Shown here piece after piece: positions 25,987-35,239 of a DNA stretch of 64,000 nt. The position numbers were made by a program, and so were the translations under genes. The notes under the pieces are model-generated. The model was not told the origin of the DNA, made no database searches, and was given only the letters and a program-made list of their open reading frames with translations. Origin of the DNA: Methylosinus sp. LW4 (lineage in GTDB: Bacteria > Pseudomonadota > Alphaproteobacteria > Rhizobiales > Beijerinckiaceae); NCBI RefSeq assembly GCF_000379125.1, contig NZ_KB900626.1, positions 1,583,748-1,647,747 on the forward strand. The letters run 5' to 3'. Numbering within the stretch: the first letter of the stretch is position 1; every line of letters starts with the position of its first letter.

Positions 25987-26489
25987 GCTCCAGCGTCATG
26001 AGCTTGTTCTCGACCTTCTTTCCGAAGCCCCATTATGTGATCCGCCCCATCGGCGCCGATCACGCCTATGATTGCGCCAAGATTCACGCGGGCTCCTTCG
26101 CCTTCCCCTGGTCGAAGATCGATTTCGAGAGCCTTTTGACCGACCGCACAGTGCTGGCCGACGGCGCGATGAACGAGCGGCTGCTCAAGGACGAGATGGG
26201 CGGCATGGCGCTGTCGCGCCTGCTGCCGCCGGACGCCGAGATTCTGACATTCGCCGTCGATCCCGCCCGCCGCGGCGTCGGACTCGGAAGGGCGCTGCTC
26301 GCGGCGCATCTCGGCAATCTCGAGCGCGGCGGGGCGCGCCTCGTCTTCCTCGAGGTGGGCGAGGACAATGCCGCGGCGCTGAAGGTCTATGAGAAGCTGG
26401 GCTTCAAGACGATCGGCCGGCGCGAAAATTATTATCAGCGGCCCAATGGCGAGCGTCAGGCGGCGCTGACCATGCGGTGCGAGCTGTGA
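25983..26489 (+). CDS. rimI: Ribosomal protein bS18 N-acetyltransferase RimI
   Basis: This GNAT-fold acetyltransferase has 168 residues. The acetyl-CoA site appears as LTFAVDPARRGVGLGRALLAAHL (about 80-103), and the conserved C-terminal block is FLEVGEDNAAALKVYEKLGFKTIGRRENYY. The N-terminal ~20 residues are an extension relative to the E. coli protein. The start overlaps tsaB, so the pair is probably one transcript. Downstream comes a TonB receptor gene on the opposite strand, seven bases from its stop. Confidence 0.93.
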   Translation: MSSSVMSLFSTFFPKPHYVIRPIGADHAYDCAKIHAGSFAFPWSKIDFESLLTDRTVLADGAMNERLLKDEMGGMALSRLLPPDAEILTFAVDPARRGVGLGRALLAAHLGNLERGGARLVFLEVGEDNAAALKVYEKLGFKTIGRRENYYQRPNGERQAALTMRCEL

Positions 26490-26496
26490 GGCTCCG

Positions 26497-28947
26497 TCAC
26501 TCGAGCCGCACCAGAAGCGTGCCGCCGAAGTAGCGCGGCGCATTTTGCATGCCGACGGTCGCCTGTGTCGTGGCGTTGCCTTGCGACCACGCCGTAATGT
26601 ACCGCTGATCGAAGACATTCTTGGCCCATAGCGACACGGTGTATTTTTGGTCGTCGGTGCGTAGGCCGAGGCCTGCATTCACGATCGAATAGGCCGGCTG
26701 CCAGTATTGAAGCACGGAAAACGGGTGGGTCAGCTGAGTCTTGTCCTGCCAAGCGAGATTGACATAGCCGAATCCTGTGATCGAGCGCTCCCAATCAGAA
26801 CCGAGATCCTGAAAAACAGGTCCCAAAGGATGCTCGTAATTGACGCCCACATTGAGCGCCCATTTCGGCAGATTCTCCCAACGCGTGTTCGAACGCGACA
26901 GGGTCAGGGGCGCCTTGACGAAGCCTGCCGGAGTCGGATTGGGCGTCGGCCATATCCAATCGGACGGCGGAGCCGCGTTCGAATAATCGATGTAACGCGC
27001 CTCGGTATAAGCCCCATTGAAGCTGAACCACAGCCTCTCGAGCGGTTTCCATCGGCCGGTGAACTCGAAGCCGCGCAGCCGGACATGCGGCACATTTCCC
27101 ATATAAGTCAGGCGCAGGGGCTGCCCGGTGCTATCTGAATAGCTCGTGTCGACCTGCGAGGCCTGAAAATTGTAGATATCGGTCCAATAGAGGTTGAAAT
27201 TGGCGATGAGCTTTCCGTCGAGCCAATTCGTCTTTGCGCCGAGCTCATAGTCCCAATTGCTTTCGGCCTTGGTGATGACGGGCTGAAACCCCTTGAATGT
27301 CGCACCGGAGAGAATCGGCAGGGCCGCGACATTCGCCGCGCCCGCCTTCTCGCCTCGTCCGACCAGGCCGAATAGGAGTATATTGTCGCTATATTTGAAG
27401 GACGGATTGAATATTCCAGTCAGCATATTGCGGGTCGCGCGCGTTCCGCCGGTGTCGAAAAAGCCGGATCCGAGCGCGCCACGAATGGCCGTGTCCACTT
27501 GCGCCGGCGAGAATTTGACGCTCGAAGCCTCTTCCCAGCCGAAATCGGAACCTTCTTTGCTCTCGTAGCTGTCTCGCAAGCCGAAAGTCAGCGACCACAG
27601 CTCGTCGAGATGGTAGGTTCCTTGTCCAAATCCGGCGGCCTGAAAGGTCGTCGATTTTCCGTCCTTGTGATAAATGAAGCCATTGAGCAGCGCGGGGTCG
27701 GTCGTTGGAGAATTGTACCATCGCGCGGCGTCAGACCCAAAGTCATTATGGCTATAAGACCAAAATTTCTCGTAGAATAGATAAGTTCCGAATTGCCACT
27801 CCAAGGCAACATCCTTCGCAGAAGCAAAACGAAACTCCTGAGAATATTGGTCTACATATGTATTAACCGGGCTATTATTTATCTCTAAAGTCTGGAATCC
27901 TGTCATTGGACCATGGGGATGCGTCAGAAACGCGCCCCAAGCGGTGATCGACGTCAGCGTGTTCTCGCCAATCTGCCAATTCAGCTCATTCGACGCCCCG
28001 ATCGTGCGAGTGTGATGCGTGCCGCCACGCGTGTAATATGGCTTATAGGGATCAGTCGTGAGAAGGACGCGGCCGAGCCGCGACCATAGAGTTTGCGAAT
28101 ATGGCGCCGCCAGTGTCCCATTGGCGAAGAGCTGCGCCGAATCGCCGAATGGCCCGTTCAGAAAGCTGTTGTACTCGTCCGACATCAGCCGAAAGAAAAT
28201 CAGCCTGTCGGTGACGTTCTCGCCGACATAGAGCAATTGACCGCGTGCGCCCCAGCGATTGTTGTTCAGGACCTCGGCGCCGGTGTTCTGATCGCGGATC
28301 CAGCCATCGCCCTTGTCGAGGTAGAAGGTGGCGCGATAAGCGAGCTTGTCGTCTACGACCGGCCCTGTGACATTCAATTTCTCGATAAAATGAGTGTAGT
28401 TTGCAAAGGAGGTCTCGAATGTGGCCCGACGTTCGAAGGACGGAAGCTGAGTGCGGACGATGACATTGCCGACCGTCGTGTTCTTGCCGCCGGCCGTGCC
28501 CTGCGGACCGAGGCCGAGCTCGAAAGATTCGAGCTCGACATAATCGGCCCATTGGAAGCCGACATGCTTGTAGAAGACATTGTCGACGACGAATCCCGTC
28601 TGCGACTCGACGCCCGCGGCAGTTCCGACTCCTACGCCGACCCCGCGAATAGCGGGGGTCGTCGTCTGCGGATTGGCGATGTTCGGCCGATAATTCGGCA
28701 CCAGTTGCGAAAAGTCGGACAGACGCTCCAGATGTTCCTCTGTGGCCTTCTCGCCCGCGACAATCCCGGCCGAGCGGGGCGTCTTCAACAGGACTTTCTC
28801 CTCCTGTCGGGTCAATCCATTCTCGCTCTTGGCGCCGACCTGGACGTCCTCGACCACAGCGTCTTCCGCTTTCGCTGCGAACGCCAACGCCAGAGCGCCG
28901 ACGGCGACGCCGGAGAGTAGAAAACGCGAAAACGTGATCACGGTCAT
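26497..28947 (-). CDS. TonB-dependent outer-membrane receptor, substrate unknown
   Basis: This 816-residue receptor has a signal peptide (about 1-27, ending AKAEDA). The plug domain runs to about residue 170 (TPAIRGVGVGVG...ESQTGFVVDNVFYK; ELGLGPQGTAGGKNTTVGNVIV), and a long beta-barrel follows. The C-terminus carries the usual NVFDQRYITA and a terminal strand ending GGTLLVRLE. Base composition is unlike the neighbours: the 60 bases from 27841 contain only 20 G or C, while tsaB is near 78% in a comparable stretch. It breaks a rightward housekeeping run. Siderophore uptake is the commonest role, but no siderophore gene is linked. Confidence 0.9.
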   Translation of the reverse strand: MTVITFSRFLLSGVAVGALALAFAAKAEDAVVEDVQVGAKSENGLTRQEEKVLLKTPRSAGIVAGEKATEEHLERLSDFSQLVPNYRPNIANPQTTTPAIRGVGVGVGTAAGVESQTGFVVDNVFYKHVGFQWADYVELESFELGLGPQGTAGGKNTTVGNVIVRTQLPSFERRATFETSFANYTHFIEKLNVTGPVVDDKLAYRATFYLDKGDGWIRDQNTGAEVLNNNRWGARGQLLYVGENVTDRLIFFRLMSDEYNSFLNGPFGDSAQLFANGTLAAPYSQTLWSRLGRVLLTTDPYKPYYTRGGTHHTRTIGASNELNWQIGENTLTSITAWGAFLTHPHGPMTGFQTLEINNSPVNTYVDQYSQEFRFASAKDVALEWQFGTYLFYEKFWSYSHNDFGSDAARWYNSPTTDPALLNGFIYHKDGKSTTFQAAGFGQGTYHLDELWSLTFGLRDSYESKEGSDFGWEEASSVKFSPAQVDTAIRGALGSGFFDTGGTRATRNMLTGIFNPSFKYSDNILLFGLVGRGEKAGAANVAALPILSGATFKGFQPVITKAESNWDYELGAKTNWLDGKLIANFNLYWTDIYNFQASQVDTSYSDSTGQPLRLTYMGNVPHVRLRGFEFTGRWKPLERLWFSFNGAYTEARYIDYSNAAPPSDWIWPTPNPTPAGFVKAPLTLSRSNTRWENLPKWALNVGVNYEHPLGPVFQDLGSDWERSITGFGYVNLAWQDKTQLTHPFSVLQYWQPAYSIVNAGLGLRTDDQKYTVSLWAKNVFDQRYITAWSQGNATTQATVGMQNAPRYFGGTLLVRLE

Positions 28948-28964
28948 CTCGAGGCCCCAAATAA

Positions 28965-28990
28965 TTAATATTTCCTATCGGCTTAATATT
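28965..28990. repeat. Direct repeats of TTAATATT upstream of the TonB receptor
   Basis: TTAATATT occurs at 28965-28972 and 28983-28990, 18 bases apart from start to start, in an A/T-rich island between the receptor start and plsC. On the receptor strand a TTGACG (29009-29004) lies 15 bases before TATTAA, a tight but possible promoter. The repeats overlap that -10 region, the place for an operator. No standard Fur, RirA or Irr box is recognisable. Confidence 0.4.
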
Positions 28991-29086
28991 TTTATTGCCG
29001 AGCCGTCAAGGCTACGCTCGCGTCGCTGGAGATGGCGGAACGCCCGGCTGTCACGAAACCGTCGTTCGCGCGTTAGAGACAGGGCC

Positions 29087-29902
29087 ATGCCTTATCTGCG
29101 CGCGCTCGCTTTCGTCCTGGCGATGACCGGGGCCTTCGTCTTCTTCGTTCCCGTCCAATGGATGGCGCGGAGACGGCGCTGGGAGCTGCGCCACAATATT
29201 CAGACCGGCTTTTGCCGGGTAATGTGCGCCATCATCGGCATAGAGGTCCGCGAGAGCGGCCGGCTCGCCGGCGAGAGCCCGCGATTCGTCGTCGCCAATC
29301 ATGTCTCCTGGACCGACATCATCGCCCTCGCCAGCCGCTATCCGCTGGTCTTTCTGGCGAAGTCAGAGGTCTCCTCCTGGCCGGTGCTGGGCTTTCTCGC
29401 GCGGCTGCAAGGCACCGTCTTCGTCGAGCGCGGCAATCGACGCGCGATCCCCATCGTCAATGCGGCTCTGGCGGAACGGCTGCGGCAGGGCGACGATATC
29501 GTGGTCTTCGCGGAAGGCACGTCGAGCGACGGCGCCGGCGTGCTGAAATTCAACGCCTCGCATTTCGCCATGTTAAGCGATCTCGCCGCCACCAATGCGG
29601 CCGCGCCCACACTCGCTCCGGCCGCCATTCTCTATACGGAGCGAAAAAGCGCGCCCGGCGGCCGGCTGGACGTCGGCTGGTACGGGGATATGACTTTCCT
29701 CCCACATTTATGGAGTCTGATGAAGCGCGGCGGCGCAAAATGCCATATATTGTGGGGCGAGGCCGTGGACCCCGGCTCCGGCGACCGCAAGGCTCTCGCC
29801 GCCGCCACCGAGGCGCGCGTGCGAGAACTTCTGGCGACGGACGTTGCGGGCCGGGAAAGCAAGAGTAATATCGCCCCGGCGCGAGCCCCCGCCGCCCGTT
29901 GA
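29087..29902 (+). CDS. plsC: 1-acyl-sn-glycerol-3-phosphate acyltransferase
   Basis: This membrane enzyme makes phosphatidic acid from lysophosphatidic acid and acyl-CoA or acyl-ACP. The protein has 271 residues with an N-terminal membrane helix (about 5-24). The catalytic HX4D box is in VANHVSWTDIIAL near residue 72. The substrate-binding box FVERGNRR is near 113 and the third motif FAEGTSSDG near 144. An AGGG ribosome site precedes ATG 29087. The stop overlaps the ribosome site of miaB, a tight operon arrangement. Ornithine-lipid acyltransferases (OlsA) look similar, but linkage to miaB/phoH/ybeY favours PlsC. Confidence 0.88.
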   Translation: MPYLRALAFVLAMTGAFVFFVPVQWMARRRRWELRHNIQTGFCRVMCAIIGIEVRESGRLAGESPRFVVANHVSWTDIIALASRYPLVFLAKSEVSSWPVLGFLARLQGTVFVERGNRRAIPIVNAALAERLRQGDDIVVFAEGTSSDGAGVLKFNASHFAMLSDLAATNAAAPTLAPAAILYTERKSAPGGRLDVGWYGDMTFLPHLWSLMKRGGAKCHILWGEAVDPGSGDRKALAAATEARVRELLATDVAGRESKSNIAPARAPAAR

Positions 29903-29974
29903 GGAGAAACCGAGATTTCCGACGCCGCATCGAAGCCCGCGCCCGCCTTATCCCTCGAGCAAGCGCCGGGAGCC

Positions 29975-31357
29975 GTGGGACCCGCGAAAGCCTATGTGAA
30001 ATCATATGGCTGCCAGATGAACATCTATGACGCGACGCGCATGGCCGATCTGCTCACGGCGCGCGGCTATGCGGAGGCCGCCGATGAGGACGACGCCGAT
30101 CTCGTCGTGCTGAACACCTGCCATATTCGCGAGAAGGCGACGGAAAAGGTCTATTCCGAGCTCGGCCGCCTCGCTCGGGTGAAGAGCGAGCGCAGCGCCG
30201 AAGGACGGGACTATCGAATCGTCGTCGCCGGCTGCGTCGCCCAGGCGGAGGGAGAGGAAGTGCTGCGCCGCCAGCGCGCGGTCGATCTCGTCGTCGGGCC
30301 GCAGAGCTATCACCGCCTCTCTGATCTCCTGACCCGGGTCGAGGTCGGCGAGCGCGTCGCCGAGACGGATTTCGCCGTCGCCGACAAGTTCGAGGCGCTG
30401 CGCCGCGCGGCGGCCGCGGGCAAGCGCGTGCGCGACGTCACGGCCTTCGTCACGGCGCAGGAAGGATGCGACAAATTCTGCTCCTTCTGCGTGGTGCCCT
30501 ACACACGCGGCGCCGAAATATCGCGTCGCCCGGAAGAGATCGTCGAGGAGGCGGAGGCGCTGGCCGCCGCCGGCGTGCGCGAGCTGACCATCATCGGCCA
30601 GAACGTCAACGCCTATAGCGGCTCGGACGAGAATGGCGCGCCCTGGTCCCTGCCCCGCCTGCTGGCGCGGCTGGAGCGTATCGAAGGCGTCACGCGGCTG
30701 CGCTACACCACCAGCCATCCGATCGATATGACGCAGGAGCTGATCGACGCCCATGCCGAGCTGCCGACTCTGGCGCCCTTCGTGCACCTTCCGGTACAAT
30801 CCGGCTCGGATCGCATTTTGAAAGCGATGAACCGACGCCATGACGCGGGCTTTTATCTGGACATTGTCGCGCGGCTGCGCGCGGCGCGGCCGGATATCGC
30901 GCTGTCCTCCGATTTCATCGTCGGCTTTCCCGGCGAGACCGACGCGGATTTCGAGGCGACGCTGGCGCTCATTCGCGCTGTCGGATTCGCGTCCACTTTT
31001 TCGTTCAAATATTCGCCGCGCCCCGGCACGCCGGGCGCCGAGCGCGCGGATCAGATCGACGAGCGCGTCAAATCCGAGCGGCTCGCCATTCTGCAGGCGC
31101 TGGTCGAGGAGCAGCGGCAGGCGTTCAACGCCGCCACTGTCGGCCGCACGGTCGAGGTCCTGTTCGAGAAGCCCGGCCGGCACGAGGGTCAGATCGCCGG
31201 CAAGAGCCCCTATATGCAGCCCGTCCATGCGATGGGCGGCCTGGAGCTGATCGGAAAGACTCTGCCGGTGACGATCGTCGCCGCCGGCTCCAATTCGCTG
31301 GCCGGCGGCATCGTCGACCGAACGAGCCTTGAAGCTGCGAGGGAGGCCGCCCTGTGA
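29975..31357 (+). CDS. miaB: tRNA-2-methylthio-N6-dimethylallyladenosine synthase
   Basis: MiaB adds a methylthio group to i6A37 of tRNAs using two [4Fe-4S] clusters. The N-terminal domain has its three cysteines ([22 protein letters not shown]). The radical SAM site is [17 protein letters not shown] near residue 165 of the GTG-started form, and a TRAM domain closes the protein near 380-440. The annotated GTG at 29975 has a poorly spaced ribosome site. An in-frame ATT at 29915 has GGAG eight bases upstream and would give 480 residues with a normal-looking 20-residue N-terminal tail. phoH starts within its stop. Confidence 0.95.
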   Translation: MGPAKAYVKSYGCQMNIYDATRMADLLTARGYAEAADEDDADLVVLNTCHIREKATEKVYSELGRLARVKSERSAEGRDYRIVVAGCVAQAEGEEVLRRQRAVDLVVGPQSYHRLSDLLTRVEVGERVAETDFAVADKFEALRRAAAAGKRVRDVTAFVTAQEGCDKFCSFCVVPYTRGAEISRRPEEIVEEAEALAAAGVRELTIIGQNVNAYSGSDENGAPWSLPRLLARLERIEGVTRLRYTTSHPIDMTQELIDAHAELPTLAPFVHLPVQSGSDRILKAMNRRHDAGFYLDIVARLRAARPDIALSSDFIVGFPGETDADFEATLALIRAVGFASTFSFKYSPRPGTPGAERADQIDERVKSERLAILQALVEEQRQAFNAATVGRTVEVLFEKPGRHEGQIAGKSPYMQPVHAMGGLELIGKTLPVTIVAAGSNSLAGGIVDRTSLEAAREAAL

Positions 31358-32400
31358 CGCTCGACCGCGAGAGACGGGTCTTCGAACAGCCGGACGCGCC
31401 GCGTTCGGGCGAGCCGGAGGCGGAGATCACGCTCGCCTTCGAGGATAATCGTTACGCCTCGCTGGTTTTCGGCCTCTATGACCAGCATCTCGCCAAGATC
31501 GAGCGGCGCCTTGCCGTCTCCTGCTTCGCCAATGGCAATCATGTCACGCTGAAGGGCCGCGCCGAGGCCTGCGAGCAGGCCCGCCGCGTGCTGGAGATTC
31601 TCTACGGCCGCGTGCAGCTCGGCCAGAAGGTGGGATTGGGCGACGTGGACGGCGCCATTCAGGAATCAGCTCGCCAGGGCAGCCTCTTTCCCGAGGCGGA
31701 GCCCGGCCGCGCGGTCTTCGAGCAGGTTTCGACGCGCCGGCGCGGGCCGGTGCGGGCGCGCAACCTCGCCCAGGATCTCTATCTGCGGGCGCTGAAGCGC
31801 TACGAGCTGGTGTTCGCCGAAGGGCCGGCCGGCACGGGCAAGACCTGGCTCGCCGTCGGCCATGCGGTCTCGCTGCTCGAGCAGGGCGTGGTCGAGCGCA
31901 TCATTCTCTCGCGCCCGGCCGTGGAGGCCGGCGAGCGCTTGGGCTTCCTGCCCGGCGACATGCGCGAGAAGGTCGACCCTTATCTGCGGCCCATCTATGA
32001 CGGCCTCCATGATTTCATGGATCCGCGCATGGTGGAGCGCGGCATTCAGACTGGCATGATAGAAGTGGCGCCGCTCGCCTTCATGCGCGGGCGCACGCTC
32101 ACCAAGGCCTGCGTTTTGCTAGACGAAGCGCAGAACGCCACTTCCATGCAGATGAAAATGTTCCTCACCCGTCTCGGCGACGGATCGCGTATGATCATCA
32201 ACGGCGACCCATCGCAAACCGATCTGCCGCCCGGCCAGAAATCCGGGCTGAGCGAGGCGATCGCGCTGCTCTCCGATATCGAGGGCGTCGGAAGGGTGAA
32301 ATTCGCCGAGGGCGACGTGGTGCGCCACGACCTCGTGCGGCAAATCGTCGGCGCCTATGAGGCGGCCGGACGGGAGAAGGCGAAGCCTCGAGAATCATGA
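31354..32400 (+). CDS. PhoH family ATPase
   Basis: This 348-residue cytoplasmic P-loop protein has a KH-like N-terminal part. Walker A is [16 protein letters not shown] near residue 155 and Walker B is [12 protein letters not shown] near 250, followed by the helicase-like [13 protein letters not shown]. PhoH-like (PhoL/YbeZ) proteins work with YbeY and the ribosome in RNA metabolism, consistent with its place between miaB and ybeY. It overlaps miaB by four bases at its GTG start, and ybeY by four bases at its stop. Confidence 0.94.
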   Translation: MTLDRERRVFEQPDAPRSGEPEAEITLAFEDNRYASLVFGLYDQHLAKIERRLAVSCFANGNHVTLKGRAEACEQARRVLEILYGRVQLGQKVGLGDVDGAIQESARQGSLFPEAEPGRAVFEQVSTRRRGPVRARNLAQDLYLRALKRYELVFAEGPAGTGKTWLAVGHAVSLLEQGVVERIILSRPAVEAGERLGFLPGDMREKVDPYLRPIYDGLHDFMDPRMVERGIQTGMIEVAPLAFMRGRTLTKACVLLDEAQNATSMQMKMFLTRLGDGSRMIINGDPSQTDLPPGQKSGLSEAIALLSDIEGVGRVKFAEGDVVRHDLVRQIVGAYEAAGREKAKPRES

Positions 32401-32915
32401 GCGTCGCGATCGACATTATCGTCACTGCGCCCTGCTGGGATCAGCAGGCCGGGCTCGACGAACTGACGCAGAGTACCGTGCGCGAGTGCGTCGCCCAGAC
32501 GGCGGCGCCGCTCGCGCCGGGCTGCGAGCTGAGCGTCAACTTCACCGATGACGCGACGATCCGTGAATTGAACGCGCAATGGCGCGGCATGGACAAGCCC
32601 ACCAATGTGCTCTCCTTCGAGACGCCCGGCCCGCTCGCGCGCCGCATGGCGCTCGGCGATATCGTCATCGCGCATGAGACGGTCGCGCGCGAGGCGGCGG
32701 AGCAGGACAAGAGCTTCGACGCGCATCTCACCCATTTGCTCATTCATGGATTTCTGCATCTGATCGGCTACGACCATCAAGCTCCACGGGAGGCCGAAGA
32801 GATGGAGGCGCTGGAGCGCCGCATAGCGGCGGCGCTCGGCCTCAATGATCCTTACGAAGGCTCCGAGCTCGTGGCGGAGGCTTCATCCAAAGGAAAATCG
32901 AACGGCGATGTCTAG
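32397..32915 (+). CDS. ybeY: Endoribonuclease YbeY (16S rRNA maturation)
   Basis: This metal-dependent RNase acts in 16S rRNA 3'-end processing and ribosome quality control. It has 172 residues. The zinc site H-x3-H-x5-H is intact as HGFLHLIGYDH near residue 118. The conserved NVLSFETPGP and LGDIVIAHETVAREA blocks precede it. It starts inside the phoH stop (ATGA) and ends eight bases into the next gene, so the whole miaB-phoH-ybeY-CBS run is probably one operon. Confidence 0.96.
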   Translation: MSVAIDIIVTAPCWDQQAGLDELTQSTVRECVAQTAAPLAPGCELSVNFTDDATIRELNAQWRGMDKPTNVLSFETPGPLARRMALGDIVIAHETVAREAAEQDKSFDAHLTHLLIHGFLHLIGYDHQAPREAEEMEALERRIAAALGLNDPYEGSELVAEASSKGKSNGDV

Positions 32916-33861
32916 GACGGATAATGGCGAGCACGCGGCCTCGAGGCGCGAGCAGCGAAGCGGCATCGTCGATCGGCTGCGCGCGCTCATCGGGCTCGGC
33001 TCGCCCTCGGTGCGCGAGGACATAGAGGAGGCGCTGGAAGGCGCCGCCGGCGATGTGACGCCGCATGAGCGCGTGCTGCTGAAAAATGTGCTGGCCCTGC
33101 ATGATCTGCGCGTCGCCGACGCGATGATCCCGCGCGCCGATATCGTCGCCGTCGCGCAGGACGCCACGCTCGGGGAGACGCTGGCGCTGTTCCGCAACGC
33201 CGGCCATTCGCGCCTGCCCGTCTATGGCGACACGCTCGACGATCCGCGCGGCATGATCCATATTCGCGATTTCGTCGACTATCTCGCCTCGCTCGCCGAG
33301 CGCGCCGAGCCCGTGACGGCGGAAGCGCCGGCGCCGAGCGAGCATGCGCCGACCGTCTCGCTCGCCGCGATCGATTTTTCCGCGGAGCTCTCCACCGTCA
33401 CCGTGCTGAAGCCGGTGCTCTATGTGCCGCCCTCCATGCCGGCGCTCGATCTTTTGGTGAAGATGCAGGCGACGCGCACGCATCTCGCGCTCGTTATCGA
33501 CGAATATGGCGGCACGCATGGTCTCGTCACGATGGAGGACATCGTCGAGATGATCGTCGGCGACATAGAGGACGAGCATGACGTCGACGAGGAGCCGCGC
33601 ATAGAGACCGTGTCCGACGGCGTCTATCTCATCGACGCCAAGGCCGATCTCGAGGAAGTCTCGCAGCGGCTCGGCGTCGATTTCACGCCGGAGGACGACG
33701 GCGCCGAAGTGACGACGCTCGGCGGGCTCGTTGCCTCGCTCGCCGGCCATGTGCCGATGCGCGGCGAGATCGTGCCCGCGCCGGTGGACGGCTGGGAATT
33801 CGAGATCGTCGAAGCCGATCCGCGCCGCGTCGCGCGCCTGCTGGTTCATGCGCCGAAATAG
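32908..33861 (+). CDS. CBS-domain hemolysin family (CorC/TlyC-type) protein
   Basis: This soluble protein of 317 residues lacks the membrane domain of CNNM transporters. Two CBS motifs run from about residue 65 to 210 (VADAMIPRADIVAVAQDATLGE; MEDIVEMIVGDIEDEHD). The C-terminal CorC_HlyC domain follows to the end (LIDAKADLEEVSQRLGVDF). The Lys/Arg-rich N-terminus is charged. CorC-type proteins are linked to Mg/Co resistance, and to lnt-containing operons in alphaproteobacteria; no lnt follows here. ATG 32908 has AAAGGAAAA upstream and overlaps ybeY by eight bases. Confidence 0.92.
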   Translation: MSRTDNGEHAASRREQRSGIVDRLRALIGLGSPSVREDIEEALEGAAGDVTPHERVLLKNVLALHDLRVADAMIPRADIVAVAQDATLGETLALFRNAGHSRLPVYGDTLDDPRGMIHIRDFVDYLASLAERAEPVTAEAPAPSEHAPTVSLAAIDFSAELSTVTVLKPVLYVPPSMPALDLLVKMQATRTHLALVIDEYGGTHGLVTMEDIVEMIVGDIEDEHDVDEEPRIETVSDGVYLIDAKADLEEVSQRLGVDFTPEDDGAEVTTLGGLVASLAGHVPMRGEIVPAPVDGWEFEIVEADPRRVARLLVHAPK

Positions 33862-33897
33862 GCGCCAGCGTCATCGAAGCCGAACGGTTTTAAAAGA

Positions 33898-33969
33898 GCG
33901 AGCCTGAAGGCTCGCAGTCCAGGAGAGCGCTCGAACAGCCGCGTTTGGACCGCGAGCCTTCAGGCTCGC
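33898..33969. repeat. REP-like double palindrome at the end of the housekeeping operon
   Basis: GCGAGCCTGAAGGCTCGC (33898-33915) and GCGAGCCTTCAGGCTCGC (33952-33969) are each self-complementary. They also form a larger inverted pair extending into AGTCCA / TGGAC (23 of 24 positions match). They sit between the CBS-protein stop and the leftward cobalamin operon. The layout is that of a bacterial interspersed palindromic element. It may also fold into a strong two-way hairpin. Confidence 0.8.
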
Positions 33970-34058
33970 TTCTCGAGACACGTCGATCCATCCGACGCGG
34001 ACACAGACATTCGCGTCATTCTCCCCATAGAGAGAATGACGCGCGCCAATGACATGCT

Positions 34059-34601
34059 TCAAACGCGCAGCGACGCGACCCGCCGCCCAGCGCCAATGGC
34101 CGCACAGACGAGGGCAAGGGCCCAGAGCCCGAAGAATGCGCCGGCGTTGATGGCGAAGATGCGCGCGACGCTGGCGAGCGCATAATGCGAGACATCTCCG
34201 CCCACCGCGCGGGTGATCGCGAAGAGCGCGCCCTCATAAACGAGAAAGCTCGCAGCGAGCGCAGCGAAGGGCGCGCCGGCGCCGATCGACATGCGCACCG
34301 CAAAACGCGCGGTCTCGCAGCAGATGAGCGCGATGAGTCCGAGCGCGCCGCCCCAGGCGAGAGTCTCGAAGTCCAATGGATAATGCAGCATGGTGAAGCC
34401 GACGAGCTGATTGGCGAACCAGATCGCCGCCGTCAGCGCCAGCGCATTGCGCCGCGCGCTCGTCAGCGCCGCAATGGCGGCGAAGCCCGCGAGCGGCGCC
34501 GCGCAAGCGAAAGCCAGCGAGAAGAAGGCGCCGACGAGAATGAGCGCGCCGCTCCACAGCAGATTGCGCTCTTCGATGATGGGAAGTGAAAGCCTTGTCA
34601 T
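34059..34601 (-). CDS. Small multi-spanning membrane protein of the cobalamin-riboswitch operon, unrecognised
   Basis: This 180-residue protein is almost entirely hydrophobic, with about five or six membrane helices. The segments include LLWSGALILVGAFFSLAFA, NALALTAAIWFANQLVGF, LAWGGALGLIALICC, PFAALAASFLVYEGALFA and AGAFFGLWALALVCAAIG. The loops hold few charges. Cysteines occur in FACAAPLAG near 33, LICCETARF near 97 and LVCAAIG near 168. ATG 34601 follows GGAG by six bases. It is the third gene behind a cobalamin riboswitch, after btuB and an unknown soluble gene. Size and topology resemble solitary substrate carriers such as BtuM, but I cannot establish homology. Confidence 0.75.
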   Translation of the reverse strand: MTRLSLPIIEERNLLWSGALILVGAFFSLAFACAAPLAGFAAIAALTSARRNALALTAAIWFANQLVGFTMLHYPLDFETLAWGGALGLIALICCETARFAVRMSIGAGAPFAALAASFLVYEGALFAITRAVGGDVSHYALASVARIFAINAGAFFGLWALALVCAAIGAGRRVASLRV

Positions 34602-34650
34602 GCGATGCTCCATATTTATGAGCGGGGCGGACGCCCTGCTCTGCCGAAGA

Positions 34651-35214
34651 TCAATGCGCTGCCCGATCGAGCGGATCGGCCTCGACGAGCCCGAGCCAGC
34701 GCGCCCGCAGCGCATCCCACAATGAGAGCCGCGACCAATCGGGCTCACGCAGGACTTTTTCCGTTTCTGGATGCAGAAACGGATTGGGCAAGAGCACGGC
34801 GAGCTGCTGCTCATCCGCGCCATTGAACAATTGCAGGCTCCAGGACATGGGAACGCATGTCCCCGAGAAGCGCCGATGCAGCTCCGCGCGCGCCGTGCGC
34901 CTGTGCCGCGCGAGTTCCGGCGGCGTCGGCCGGCTGCGCGGTCCTTTCGTCTCGCCGATGCAGACATGAAAATGCGTCTGCCCGAAAGCAATGGTGAGAT
35001 AGCCATCGAGAAGACCGATATGCGTCGGCGCCTGATCGACATGAATCTCGAAGGCCGCGCCTTGAATGATCGGCCCGAACACGATCTCGCGCCAATGATT
35101 TTCGAAGAGATCGCGCAGCAGCGCTTCGAGGCTCGGCGCGTCGGTCGGCAGCGCGAAGACATCGACCGGCGTTCCATCCGGCTCCAGGCGCCGTTGCGGC
35201 GTCGCATTCGTCAT
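34651..35214 (-). CDS. Unrecognised soluble protein between btuB and the membrane gene
   Basis: This 187-residue protein has no leader and no membrane segment. It contains FENHWREIVFGPIIQGAAFEIHV, then a beta-rich stretch with a histidine pair (LTIAFGQTHFHVCIGETKGP, near residues 75-95). A basic RHRRTARAELHRRF segment follows, and a tail with SLQLFNGADEQQLAVLLPNPFLHPE. GGGAG precedes ATG 35214, and the gene begins 25 bases after the btuB stop, in the same transcript. The TFGQTHFHVCIG block with His and Cys could bind a metal or corrin, which is speculation. I recognise no named family. Confidence 0.75.
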   Translation of the reverse strand: MTNATPQRRLEPDGTPVDVFALPTDAPSLEALLRDLFENHWREIVFGPIIQGAAFEIHVDQAPTHIGLLDGYLTIAFGQTHFHVCIGETKGPRSRPTPPELARHRRTARAELHRRFSGTCVPMSWSLQLFNGADEQQLAVLLPNPFLHPETEKVLREPDWSRLSLWDALRARWLGLVEADPLDRAAH

Positions 35215-35239
35215 CGGTTCATTCTCCCTTAAAACCTCG

